Shown here: positions 33,584 through 44,885 of the stretch, piece by piece
Numbering within the stretch: position 1 is the first letter of the stretch
Layout: each line of letters opens with the position of its first letter
Assembly (NCBI GenBank): GCA_027625915.1
Contig: JANTQA010000026.1
Coordinates: 1,302,001 to 1,366,000, forward strand
Length of the DNA stretch: 64,000 bases
DNA from: Anaeramoeba flamelloides
Lineage: Eukaryota; Metamonada; Anaeramoebidae
Reading direction: 5' to 3'
The notes under the pieces: generated by a model
Told to the model about the DNA's origin: nothing
What the model saw: the letters and a program-made list of their open reading frames with translations, nothing else
Databases searched by the model: none
Position numbers and translations under genes: made by a program

Positions 33584-36500
33584 ATGGAACCAAAATCAAC
33601 AGCCGAAAGAATATACAAAAAAGAAATATATGATCAACAATATGTATTAATACACCCCAATAAGTAATCACTTTTTTTAATTTGTTGGAAACTCTCCTTG
33701 TATTTTGAGAAATAATGATACTTAAAAAAAAAACTAAATTCTAATAACAGTATTGCACTCATAGGAATTACAGAAGAACACCCCATTATAAAAGAGAGTT
33801 TGGAAATAAATTCGATTTCTTTTGAAGTCGATGGGATTAATCGCCTAAAAAATAATGTTAAAGGAATAAAAAAAAGTAAGTTATTGTTTCAAAAAAGAAA
33901 GTTTTTTTTAATTTGTTCATTTTTTCTTCTACATTACAACCACAAGACGATAGAAAAAAAAACAAGATCAGCCACACTAATAATCCAAAAGATCAGATTT
34001 TTGTTCAAAAAAGAATAACAATAAGAAAACAATTTATAAAAAGAAATTTGTTTCAAAGATCTTTCAATTTTAAAAGATTTTTTGCTTGTTAGAAGATTTT
34101 GTTCAAATCCTATTTGTGCTTTTATTGAAAAAAATTCATTTACATTTTCGTGATTTGGATTTGAATTTTAAGGCACTCCTCATTACGGTGAATAATTTTC
34201 TTATCATACTGAAATTTTTTTTACATCTTTTTTTATGAGTCGCTATTATCCAAGAAAAAAAAATCCAGTAAGTGACGTATGGTAGACTGTTCTCTAAAAG
34301 TCAACATGGAAAACAGTGAAATTGTTTTGAAAAAAGAAATCCTAGAGTATGTTCAATAACCCGTCTTGTTCTTATCTCTGTGTGTTTTAAAAAATATTAA
34401 AAGAACTTTTTCATGAGAAGGTGGTCAATTTCAAATTGGTCATATTGTCCCAAAAATGTTCACCAACAACACACCCCATAATCTAATAGTATTGTATCTC
34501 ATAAGGACAAAATTATCACTTTTTGAAAGTATTTTTTTTTTTTTAAGGGACATAGTCTATATTAAATTTTTTTAGATAAATTTAATAGAGATTTAGAATT
34601 TTTTTTGCCAATTACTTAGATTTGAAATCAAAGTGAAAAACTTCTTAGTATATTAATGAAATCTTGCTAAATGACATTCATTAACTTTAGTTATTGTTTT
34701 TATCGAAATAAAAAATTTTTGCATTTTTTCACTTTTTTTCAACTTTTCGCACAAATACAAAAAATAAAAAAAAATATGAGCAAGAAAGCAAAACCTTGTT
34801 ATGTTTGTGGAAGAAGTACAAAAAATAGTTTGAAAAATAAACCTGAAAGGGTTTTTTTGGATTTGCATGAAAACATAGTTTGATTCGAAAAAAATATACA
34901 ATATATGCTTTACTGTTAATAAAAGATTTTCTTTTTTTATATTGTACCATTCTTTTTTTTCTTGAATCTACTTTTTCAGTTTACACTCTTTTTTTTTTGT
35001 TGAATTTGAAGTTTTTTTAAGTGTTCCCAAATTACCATCCCAAAAGTTTTTGTAAGAGTCAAAAAAAATCAAAGAAAAGAATAAGAACTATTTTTTTAAA
35101 AAATAATTATTGATAAAACAAATTGAGTTCTTTATAGAGTCAAGTTGGATGAACAGAAGTGAAGGAGAAAATATTCACTAGTTTTAAATTATTTTTTCGT
35201 TTTTAAAAATGAGAATAAATATTATTTTTGAGAAAATAATTAAATCCAAAATTAATCAAAAAATTCTCTTCCGTTAAAGATCTTTTTTCAAAAAAAAATT
35301 TTTAAAAGTCACTTTTTTTGGCAGAATTGTAAAATTTTAAAAAAACAATAACTAAAAGTTCTAACATTGAAAAAACCTGTCTATTTTCAATTTTAAACAT
35401 ATTTCAAGATAAGGATTCCTTATTTAGTTATTGGTCAAAAAAAAAATTAATAGAGACTAGTCCCTTAACTTTCAATTTTTTTTAATTGAATAAGGCTTCA
35501 TTAAGTTTAGGACAGATCACAAGAGTAAATATGAATGTTATAAAAAATAGAGTTTATAAAATTTTGGGGATAAATAAAGAGTTCTATGCAATTACCCACA
35601 TTTTAGTTCTAGTAAATATAATATCAGATTATCTTAATAGACTAATAATAATTTTTATCAAAAAATCATTTGGTAAATACCAATTTTTCAATATTTGAAA
35701 AAAAATCATTTTTCAAATAATGTATCGGTATTTACCAAACCATTTTATATTTAAAATCCATTTGATCCCAAAAATCAAAACGGAGATTTCTTTTACCAGA
35801 ACAAAATTGTGGGTAATTGCATAGAACTCTTTATTTATCCCCAAAATTGTATAAACTCTATTTTTTACAACATTCCAAATTTACTCTTGTGATCTCTTTA
35901 GTTTGGTTTCAAAAATTCTTTTGTTGAAATTTCAAACGAACAATAACAATGTAAATTGAGATCTTTTCTTTGTTTTTTCGAATTTGTACATTTTTGAATT
36001 AAAAAAAAATTTGCAAAAAACACAATTTGCTGCACTCACCAAAGGTAATTTACAAAATAATACATTTTTTGTTTCAATCATTTTTTTTTAACGATCAAAA
36101 ATAAAAACAATTTCCAAGAACAAAAAATATTTCATTTTTTTCAAAATATTTGTTCATTAAATTTATTTTAATTTTTTAAAAACCAAAAATGACGTCAAGT
36201 CAAGTCCAAATTCAAACAAGCTTATATATTGTAAAACAAAAATATTCATCAAGTTGTTGTATTGAAAGTAACATAGTTGAAACAATATTGATTTAATAGA
36301 AAAGATTAATTTTAAAAGGGAATCCAAGTGAAATGTCACCCCGAGTGCACTTTAAACCCCTTCTTTAATAATAAAAAGAAAAGATTAATTTTCTTTGAAA
36401 AACAAACAACAACAAATCAATAATAAAAACAAAAACAAAGCACATTAATTTCATTCCATTTTTATAACTAAATGCTATTTAATTTATTTCAATTTTGCCA

Positions 36501-36771
36501 ATTATCATTTTTTTTTTTAGAGGGCGGGCAATTTTTTCAAGTCAATGATACAATCTGTGAATTGAAATGTTCCAATCAAAAAACATATAAAATCATCAGT
36601 CCAATCAAAGGAAAGCTGATTGAAATAAATGAATTAATAATAAGCAATCATAATCTCATTAAGCAAGACAATTACGACACTGGATTTATTTCAATTGTAC
36701 AAAAGACCATGGAAATTTCAACAAAAAGAAGAAGAAAGAATAAAAAAAATCAAAAGCAAACCAAAAATTAA
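33584..36771 (+). CDS. Abitram/Simiate (FAM206A) family protein, three exons
   Basis: Exons 33584-33663, 33751-33875 and 36521-36771 join in phase (AA|T, then A|AG) through GT-AG introns of 87 and 2645 bp to give 151 aa. The protein parallels animal Abitram (about 180 aa) almost throughout. DQQYVLIHPNNIALIGITEE matches the HSNRICVITLAES segment. EINSISFEVDGINRLKNNVK matches SISYQISTNCSRLQNKV. CELKCSNQKTYKI-ISPIKGKLIEINELII matches [28 protein letters not shown] (quoted here in parts). Family members adopt a biotinyl/lipoyl-like fold and lie in nucleus and cytoplasm; vertebrate Abitram binds actin, and its role in protists is unknown. The tail is a Lys/Arg-rich stretch. Intron 2 is stuffed with nested repeats (34408-36170). 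Confidence 0.88.
34543..35468. mobile_element. TTAAGG MITE, copy 2, split by about 750 bp
   Basis: The left half (34543-34620) and right half (about 35372-35468) align with the intact 180-bp copy at 14101-14280; ends are TTAAGGGACATAGTCTAT and ATAGAGACTAGTCCCTTAA. The intervening about 34621-35371 is foreign to the MITE. It contains a short frame (34782-34883) reading MSKKAKPCYVCGRSTKNSLK, with a C-x2-C motif and no continuation. Confidence 0.6.
35505..35905. mobile_element. Foldback element, arms about 190 bp
   Basis: The left arm starts GATCACAAGAGTAAATATGA; the right arm ends AAATTTACTCTTGTGATC. The arms are mirror images over nearly their full length (AAAGAGTTCTATGCAATTAC / GTAATTGCATAGAACTCTTT), with almost no loop. 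The frame at 35486-35698 is a by-product of this element. Confidence 0.8.
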
Positions 36772-38092
36772 AATTAAAAGAAAAATATAATCTGCAATTT
36801 TTTTATTTTGTTTTTATTTTGGTGAATGAAAAAAAATTGGATTGTTGGATGTATAAAATATTTTTAAATAAATAATTCAGAAATTAATCTGAGATTTTGT
36901 TGTGTCAAAATCAATCGAATATATACTAAAAGGTTAGGTGCAATATAGTATTTTTAAAAAAAATAAATTTCTGATTTTTTTTTTTTTTTTTTTTTTCTTT
37001 ACTCTTAATGGAAAACGAAAATGAGAAATGGTGCTTTAAATAATTTTCACATCTACATTTATTATTATTATTCTTGCTGTTATTGTAATTTATTATTATT
37101 AATGTTGTTGTTGTTTTTGTTGTTGTTGTTTTTATTAGGATTATTATTTTTTTTTATTTGAATTATTATTATTATTATTATTATGATTTTTATTCTTGTT
37201 AGGAGTGTTTATTTTAATTATTACACTTTTGAGGAGAGAAAAGGGTATTAAATTTAACAAGAATTATGGAACAGAAATTCCAAAAATGATGATTTTTTTT
37301 AAATTAAAAGATCAAAAAATCATAAAAAGTTTTACAAAATATAAAAAAAAAAAGTTTTGGCTTTTATTATTTCTTGTTCTAAATCTAACTATTTGTATCA
37401 TAATTTGTTAATAAATATCTAGTAATTTTATCATATTTTATCATTTTTGGTTAGAATTAGTTTTTATAGGGTATGATAAATGTTTACTTTTCTTTTCCAA
37501 TGTGGTGTGCTAAAAGTTAATTATCAACCTTTCACTTGTAACTCTATTTCTTATTGTTATGTTCTGTGTTTCTGGTTTTTTTGATCAATATTATTGTTGT
37601 AAATTATTTTAAGTTTTACATTTTTACCCAAGACTTTAATTATATTATCAAAAAAAATACCGATAATTGTGCTACATAAGAGAAAATTCATAAAATATTT
37701 CATTAAGGGATTAGAATCTACGAAGGAGAAGCCAAAAATCAAAGTATGCTGTTATTGGGCTGTAACTGCGTTAGTACAACATGATTTTTATGCCTCTAAA
37801 AATCGATTAGCCAAGTAGTACTATTTGTTGATCTCATCAATTAAAAATGATCCTTGTATTAAAAAAAAAAAACCAATAATTTCAGAAAAAAAATCTGCAT
37901 TTTATAAATAATTTAAAGGTTGAATTATCAACAAACAGACTAAAAAGTTTCAAAATATCTTTCTTAAATTTTTGGCGAAATGTAGATTAGTTTGTTAATA
38001 ATTCCTTTTTTTTTTGAAAAAAACTAATTAACCTATAAATTGATTTATTCAAATTATTTTTAAATATTAGTAATATATTGAAAATACAACTA
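36772..38092. other. Low-complexity intergenic stretch
   Basis: ATT/TTG triplet runs at about 37055-37190 and a T run near 36975. A frame at 37196-37411 after TTGTTAG has a terminal hydrophobic segment but no family signal. No gene called. Confidence 0.45.
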
Positions 38093-38290
38093 CAGTCAGT
38101 TTCACTTTTAAGGCACAAATTTTCAACGAAATTTAAGGTACAAAAAAAATCTCAAATTAAAGCACAAAATTTTGGAATTTTAGTAAAATAATTTGTAAAA
38201 AAAAAAATTACAAATTTTGTGCTTTAACTTGAGATTTTTTTGTGTCTTAAATTTCGATGAAAGTTTGTGTCTTAAAAGTGAAACTGACTG
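38093..38290. mobile_element. CAGTCAGTT MITE, best copy
   Basis: Begins CAGTCAGTTTCACTTTTAAG and ends CTTAAAAGTGAAACTGACTG. Flanking TA on each side (38091-38092 and 38291-38292) is the target duplication expected of Tc1/mariner transposition. The 198 bp are close to palindromic, with no coding capacity. Confidence 0.85.
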
Positions 38291-38701
38291 TAGATTTATC
38301 AAAAGGAAACAAAAATTATCAATATTTTGGTTTTTATGTTAATAATTATTAGGTAAATCTAGATACTCAATATTAATTAAAAAAAAATAGTTACTTTTGG
38401 AAGTTCTAAATCTGAATTATTAAATACTGGAATATTGTATTTTGGGTTTCTATCTTTTAGATTTGGAAAAGTAAATAAAAAATTTTTTTTTTCAAAATGA
38501 AACTTTTTTAATAGTGTTACTTATTCGTAAAAAAATCTAATAATTTATCAATTTAAAAATATATATAATATTTTTTAATGTCATTTTAATGATAGTAAAT
38601 CAATGTCATTTATATTCAACCAAAGGATAATTTAATTATAAGTTTTTTATAAAAATATTGTTACAAATTTCTATTATAATATCTTGATAAAATTCAATTC
38701 T

Positions 38702-39410
38702 AATGACTGTTTTCACCAGACGGATGCCAATTGTAAATTTTCCATATTCTCCCAAAAATATTGACCAGTGACATGTTATATAATCTAATAGCATTGTATC
38801 CCATCAAAACATAATTATATATTTTAAAAGTATTTTTTTAATTTTCAATATTTTTTAGTTTAAAAATAATGAATTCAAAAAACAAATAAAAGATCCCAAT
38901 TTACCTTATTTTTTTCTCAAAAATTTCAACATAAGGGTTTAACAAAAACAAAACTCAAGATGTTAATTTTTAACTTCATGAACACCTCTTTAATTCAAAA
39001 AAAAAATGCAAAAAACAGAATTTGGTCTATACACAAAGGGATATGTACAAAATAATATTTTTTTCCTTCAAATATTCTTTGATTTTCTTAATATATTTAA
39101 ACAAGCCCATTGTGTTCTGACTGAAGCAATTAATTTTTTTTTCTTTTTGTTTTAATTTTATTTTAAATATTACTTAAACTGTTGAAATATAAAAATGAAA
39201 TTGCGATTTTTATAATTTCAAAATTATCTTTTTAGTTCCACTTTATTATTGAGTTGTGTTTTATTTTTTTTTATTTTTTTATACCACAAATAAATCAATT
39301 TGTGTTAAAACATACATTCAATGATTATAATTAATTGCAATACAGTAGTTCAAAATCGACAACTTCTCACAAAAATGGCCCAAGGGGGTGTCTAAATAGA
39401 TGAAAATTTT
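38702..39410 (+). repeat. Dispersed repeat RA, copy 2
   Basis: Parallel to 20083-20805 throughout (TTGTATCCCATCAAAACATA, TTTTTGTTTTAATTTTATT, GTGTTAAAACATACATTC). No host gene. The stretches either side (38291-38701 and 39411-40258) show nothing recognisable. Confidence 0.6.
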
Positions 39411-40227
39411 ATTAATATTTTATTTATTCAACACTCAATCCATTTTTTTTATCTAAAAAAATTACCATAATAAAAAAGATTAAATTTTTTAATACCAATT
39501 TTATATGAATTTTTTTCAAAAGTAAATATGTGATTTTTGTTTTCTTTGTGGTCACAAAAATTGTTTTCCTAGAGATTTAATATGGAAGAACATTTCAAAA
39601 AGAATAGATAAAATTTATAACTGTATTTTATTGTTTAAAATAAATGTTTAGGTACTTATCATTATACCAAAAATTTTCTGAAATTAATTTGACCTTTTTT
39701 TGTTTAAAAATGCTTGGATTTGTTTTTCATTTTTTTAAAAATATTTTGAAATGTAACCTATAGATACTTATCCAATTAGTAATAATTTCCATCGAAATTT
39801 AGATTAACAATTTTTAAATACTGTTATTTTTCCAATTAATAAAAGAATTTTTTTTTATTTCAATATCCTAAATGTATATTAATTATTACTGTTACAATCA
39901 AATTAGCATAGTGAAAAATTGGTTATAGTGTTCAATAACGAAGCTTAATTAAATGTCTCAAAATATCATTTCTTAATGATTTTGTCAAGATCTTTTGGGT
40001 TTTCTTAAAAGTCGAGAAAGGTATTTTGGGATGTGAACTAAAAATTTTATTTTTTGTTTGGAAAATAATAGTATTAAATATTATTTGAAATAAAAAAAAA
40101 AAAAAAAAATACCTTCTTTTATTGGAAATTCTTAAAATAGATCATAAGTAGGGTTATCTAGGAAAGGGAAAAAATAAAATAGAATAAAATATACAATTGA
40201 TTAATACTCACATTTTTCAAATCGCTC

Positions 40228-40258
<31 letters not shown>

Positions 40259-40263
<5 letters not shown>

Positions 40264-41325
40264 CAATTCCAAAAAATGGGACACAAAAAAAAATTACATT
40301 AATAAAAATATAATCCAAAATACATGATACTTGAACATAAAAATAATAAAAGACCCGAAAATATTTAATTAATACTATTTATATATTTTATAGTAAATTT
40401 AAAATTCAATTCGAAAAATAAAAAAAGAAAAAAAAAAAAAAGTGTGCACCTATTTTTTGGAACACGGTTACCAAAAAATCCATTTTTATTGAAAGAAAAA
40501 TTAATAAAAACTATTAATAGATTCAGCTTGTCTTTTGATAACTAAATCTATCCTTTTTAAATATAGAGTTTACTAATTATCTTAGGTTTCCCAACTCAAA
40601 GTATTTCATACATTAGTGAAAATTTTAAAAATTCTTCTTCGTTTTTTGGTTACAATTTTTCATTTTATTATCCCTAAATTCCCAATTGGATTTAAATTTG
40701 TGGAATTGGGGGTCAAGGGTCCAGAACATTACATCCCCGATTTAAGTAAGTTTGAGTTTTTTTTTGAGGTATGTGGACAAGCTCCATCCTTTTGGTTAAT
40801 CCATTTCAACTCACTATATTCTGAATTAGCGAGTTGAATTTCCTTTGATTTTTTTGATAATATCATTAATAATACATTCAGTATTCACACTTCCATTAAT
40901 AATAATAAGGTCTGTTTGTAGGCCATGTGTCCTAGCACACCCAATCATGATTTTTTTTCAAAAAAATTTTTTCTCGATAAAAAAAGAATCTTTTTTCTTT
41001 TTTGAGAGAAAAAAAAAAATTTTTTTTTGTGATCAGAATGAAAACTTTTAAATTTCATTTTAAAGTGATTTTGAGATTTTCGAAAAGTTTTGAAAAAAAA
41101 AGAAAATTTTTTTTTTAATTGAAAAAAAAGAATACAAAAAAAATCAAAAAAATTATTGAAAATCAAAAATCAAAAAATAATGAAAAAAAAAATGATAGAT
41201 AATTAACACTCAAAATTATTTACATTGATTGTTAATATCTAATGTTTCTATTTAAGAGTCAAATATCACCTTTCTCGGAATTAAATTGATTTTGAAAGTG
41301 TGCCCCAATTTTTGGAATTGAGTTT
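40259..41325 (-). mobile_element. Tc1/mariner-like transposon, decayed
   Basis: Terminal inverted repeats AAACTCAATTCCAAAAAATG (left) and CAATTTTTGGAATTGAGTTT (right) enclose 1067 bp. The element sits between two halves of a TA microsatellite (40232-40258 and 41326-41350), as expected for TA-targeted insertion. The minus strand retains catalytic-domain scraps: about 40930-40810 reads GLQTDLIIINGSVNTECIIN..DIIKKIKG and then stops; about 40795-40665 reads KDGACPHTSKKNSN, a stop, then GPLTPNSTNLNPIGNLG, corresponding to the family's QDGAPCHTS and SPDLNPIENLWG motifs. Stops and a frameshift separate them, and the rest of the transposase is unreadable A/T-rich sequence, so the element is dead. Confidence 0.75.
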
Positions 41326-41518
41326 ATATATATATATATATATATATATTGTTTAATAGTAGAAATTAAGGAATAACCCCCTTTTTTGTTTTTACTGGAT
41401 TAATTTTTGAATATATTTTTGAAAATTAGTTCGTTGGTAAGAAATTACGCGGAACGATTTCTTCGCCTTTTCTTTTTTTTTTTATGAATACATTAATTGA
41501 AATGAATAAATACAGCTG

Positions 41519-41655
41519 TTCCAAGTCTACCATAAAAGTTAAAATAAAACACAATTGAGTTTTCTATTCTTATTTCAGAATTTTTTGAAAATGGAAAATA
41601 AGAATAGAAAACTCAATTGTGTTTTATTTAAAATTTTATGGTAGACTTGAAAAGT
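41519..41655. repeat. Near-perfect palindrome beyond the UNC93-like gene
   Basis: Arms of about 55 bp: left CCAAGTCTACCATAAAAGTT..AAACACAATTGAGTTTTC; right GAAAACTCAATTGTGTTTTA..TTATGGTAGACTTGAAAAG. The loop is about 20 bp. It lies about 260 bp past the stop codon of the gene at 41916-43724. It has no partner elsewhere in the window that I could see. Confidence 0.85.
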
Positions 41656-41915
41656 CTGTAAATGGTTTTTATCTTCCAAATTATAAATTTAATAAAAGGC
41701 ACCTGGAATTCTAAAAATATACTCACATCTTAAAAATAAACTTTTATAAGAAAAAAAAAAATGACAATTTGAAATTTATGAATTTTTATTTTTATTTTTA
41801 AAAAGATGTTTGTATAATCCATCCTTAATTGGATATCTTTATACAGTCTATTTGAATAAATAGTCTTTATTAGAAAAGAAAAAAAAAATCAGAAAGAAAG
41901 ATTAAATAATTAATT

Positions 41916-43724
41916 TTATTTCTCGATTTTTTGTTGATCTTTAATAATGGATTTATTTTCATCTCCTGACGAGTCCATCTTTAAAGAGTTTTTTTTCAGG
42001 CACGGCAAGCTTTTAGTATCTAAGGGTATATTTGATTCCTTGTCCAATACATATTTCTTAATTTTTTTCATTTTCAAATAAATGCTATTAACAGATTTAA
42101 TCCTGAAATGCAAATATAAAACGGAGTAGATGGAGACGATTTGCAAAAACAATAGGAGTGCAAAATTCGCCTTAGTTGACAAATAAGACATGTAGATCAT
42201 ACCTACGCCAATGGAAACACCTCTGAAAAGTTTAAATAAGGCTATACAATCAACAATTTCGTCAGGGTAATATACTAAAGTTAACGGGAAAATTAACAAG
42301 CTGAATCCTGCGATCGAGAATCCGAGGAGAAAATAACTAATTAAAGCTATAGTCAGTGAAAGCTTGGATGCTATTATTAAGATACACGAACCAAGCATCC
42401 CGGATATAACTGTACAAAAATATATAACCAGGTTGCCTTTCATATTTGCTAATTTTGCCAAGCCAAACGATGCCAAGATTTTGGATGTGGCTGCAACTAA
42501 GACACACAAAGGAATATAATCTGTTTCGATTAAAGTTGGGAGAAACCCATTGATCAATCCCAAGCTTAGCCCCTCTAGAACTGTTATTGTTGCTAAGAAG
42601 AGTGCTACTTTTTTAGTAAGGAAGGATAATGTGCATTGTAATTTTTTAAAATAATTTTCTTTTTCTTTTTCAATTTCTTTATTATTTGTTTGGTGTTTGC
42701 TTTTTGTTTTGTGTTTGTTTGTTATTTTGATTTTTTTTTTTTGTTTATTATCAGTGCCAATTTCACTGGTATAATTTGGTTCATTTTCATCAAGGGTATT
42801 ATTATTGTTATTGTTATCGTTCTTGTTGTTGTTGTTGTTGTTGTTGTTTATGTTGTTGTTGTTGTTAAGGCTACCATCGTTCTTTAGATGGTAATCGTAA
42901 TAAATTTCTTCTAATTCAGTTTCGTCCATTACGTTTAGTAATTCTTTGTTTTTAAAAAAGTTGGTATAATTTTTGAAATCGTTAATTTGATTCAGAATTA
43001 AGTTATTTTGATTGATCCAATAAAATAGCTGATCAAACCCTGTAGACTCTTCGCTAAAACCCGAGAATTCAGACTCATCCATAGTTTCTATTTCTTTTCT
43101 TTCTTCCTTCTCTTCAAACGATTCAATTTGAGAATTTCTTTTGGATGATTTCTTTTTTTTTGGACATTTCTTAATTTTCGGTATTGTACAGATTAAAAGA
43201 AAGCCAAAAAAGCCAACTAATGATAAAATAATAAACAGATTTCGGTTGCTGACATTGAGATCAAATAAAACCAAAAGCAAACAATTTCCCAAGATCGTAC
43301 CAACAATTAAAAAAAAATTAAAGAGGCCGCCTATGGTCACAACACTCTTCTCGGAAGAAATCTGTACAATGTATGTGTTACTTGCTGTGTATAAAATGGC
43401 AACGCCATGTCCTGCAATGAACATCGTTAACCAGACCAACCAGATCTTGACTTCTATTAAAGAGATCGGGATTGAGAGAAGCACAAACGAGCCGATTATC
43501 ACAGACATTCTTGAGCCAATTTTCTTGACCAAAACAGGAACAATAAAGATGATATTGATTGAATAGCCAATGTACATAGAAATAAGTGCAATATATCCGT
43601 CGTTCCCTAATAGTGTTGTGAAAAGCGCTTCAGGTGATTCAATCCCGGCAAAAAGAAAGGAAAATCCAAAATAAAAAACAAAAAGCCTTTTGATGCTAAT
43701 TTTGCAATTTTTTTGTAAAGACAT
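41916..43724 (-). CDS. UNC93-like major facilitator transporter
   Basis: An intronless 602-aa multi-pass membrane protein with about 12 hydrophobic segments in two groups. Residues about 1-185 hold six: FVFYFGFSFLFAGIE, then YIALISMYIGYSINIIFIVP..GSRMSVIIGSFVLL, then WLVWLTMFIAGHGVAILYTA, the counterpart of the UNC93 motif in which a small-residue helix leads to a Tyr. A long cytoplasmic loop (about 187-365) is acidic and Asn-rich, with poly-Asn runs. Residues about 370-545 hold the second six (LFLATITVLEGLSLGLINGF onward). The closest match by pattern is the UNC93/MFSD11-type branch; substrate unknown. The C-terminus is polar and Lys-rich. The first ATG directly precedes the first helix. The loop expansion is the only oddity. 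Confidence 0.75.
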   Translation of the reverse strand: MSLQKNCKISIKRLFVFYFGFSFLFAGIESPEALFTTLLGNDGYIALISMYIGYSINIIFIVPVLVKKIGSRMSVIIGSFVLLSIPISLIEVKIWLVWLTMFIAGHGVAILYTASNTYIVQISSEKSVVTIGGLFNFFLIVGTILGNCLLLVLFDLNVSNRNLFIILSLVGFFGFLLICTIPKIKKCPKKKKSSKRNSQIESFEEKEERKEIETMDESEFSGFSEESTGFDQLFYWINQNNLILNQINDFKNYTNFFKNKELLNVMDETELEEIYYDYHLKNDGSLNNNNNINNNNNNNNKNDNNNNNNTLDENEPNYTSEIGTDNKQKKKIKITNKHKTKSKHQTNNKEIEKEKENYFKKLQCTLSFLTKKVALFLATITVLEGLSLGLINGFLPTLIETDYIPLCVLVAATSKILASFGLAKLANMKGNLVIYFCTVISGMLGSCILIIASKLSLTIALISYFLLGFSIAGFSLLIFPLTLVYYPDEIVDCIALFKLFRGVSIGVGMIYMSYLSTKANFALLLFLQIVSIYSVLYLHFRIKSVNSIYLKMKKIKKYVLDKESNIPLDTKSLPCLKKNSLKMDSSGDENKSIIKDQQKIEK

Positions 43725-44529
43725 TGCTTTTTTTTTTATTTATTTTTTGGGTGTTTGTGTGGAAAATTTTTGGATTGAGACAGGTTCGGTGTTAAAGGTT
43801 CCAGTTCAGATCTTTGAGGTTTTTTCAAATAAACAAAAATCAAAAAATAGAACTATTGTATTTCGATTTTTTGTCTTTCAGGCATAATCATTCAATCCAA
43901 ATTTGCTTTTTGTTTTTCCATTGTTTTTTCTAGATTTCTTCCCTTTTGTCAATTGTCAAATTTTAATTTTGAATTGTCTCATTTTTGTGGAATAAAAAAC
44001 AAGGTTTTAATCTGAGAAATCTCAAAAACCTGATGACATTTTCTCTGCAAATAATCTCTTTCCGATTATACTGATCCAACACAAACTCGAAAAAACTTCT
44101 TGTCATTGCGGTTGTTAACATAATTCATGAAGATACGGTTAAATTCCTTATTGACAATAAAAAGCAATATTTTTTTTTTTTTCTGATGCTTATCACAAAA
44201 ATAATCCAATAAACTAGCAGTACACAAGAAATAAATATGAATGTTTTGACCAAATTTCGATAATTAAAAAAAATCGAATAATTTAAGAGTTAAATTTAAA
44301 AATTTACCAACAAACAAAAAGAGTTACATTTTGAATTAAATTTTTATTACTTTAAGGGATCATCGTTGATGAATAATATGTCTAAGATTAAAGTATTTTG
44401 TGAATGGTGGTATTTCAGATGAGTGATCTAAAACTTTAAATGTGTATTAAAAATTGTATTCATAAATAGTATTTTTTGTGGTTTTTTAACGATAAAAGAA
44501 AAATTTGGCTTCTATTGTTGTCAGAATAT
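43725..44529. other. 5' flank of the UNC93-like gene
   Basis: No confident gene. A stretch near 44070-44165 reads openly on + (KKLLVIAVVNIIHEDTVKF) but has no start or recognised family. Confidence 0.45.
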
Positions 44530-44885
44530 ACTTTAGGAAAAGACTAATCTGTGTTTCGAAATAAAAAGCGTTTTTCTTTGTTATAGAAGACCTATGCATT
44601 AATTGATCAAAGAAACTGATAATAAACCCTAATAAATATGGTTTTGGTTTCATAAAGTTCTATTATTTAAAGAAAAATACTAAAAATGTAGGATCAAATT
44701 TGAACATTTTATAAGAAAAATAAAACTAAATTTTTCATAGAAATTTTTATATCATTCATCAAAAAAATAACAAAAAAATTGAGAATACGAAACTTTTAAA
44801 AAAATGTATTCCTAATTAAATTTTACCGAAAATATCAAGGGGTTTTCCTTCAAAATTGACTTGAACTTAGGTATACTATTTTAGA
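44530..44885 (-). repeat. Dispersed repeat pair, copy B
   Basis: Inverted partner of 13045-13330. Landmarks on + are TTTGTTATAGAAGACCTA, AAACCCTAATAAATATGG and TTGAACTTAGGTATACTATT. It is longer than copy A because its middle carries extra A/T-rich sequence. Confidence 0.6.

Larger units (their letters stand above)
34408..36170. repeat. Rearranged copy of repeat RA carrying nested insertions
   Basis: Both outer parts match RA: 34408-34542 (GTATCTCATAAGGACAAAAT) and 36000-36100 (AATTTACAAAATAATACATT). Between them lie a split MITE (34543-35468), a foldback (35505-35905) and a short RA segment in inverted orientation (about 35920-35990, complement of CAATTTACATTGTTATTG). All of it lies in intron 2 of the Abitram-like gene. 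Confidence 0.55.

Noticed and set aside
35486-35698. 70-codon frame starting MNKASLSLGQITRVN
   Set aside because: Lies within one arm of the foldback at 35505-35905; the frame is a by-product of the palindrome.
42690-43566. Plus-strand frames of 65 and 141 codons
   Set aside because: Antisense to the UNC93-like gene; poly-Val/Ile from the poly-Asn codons.
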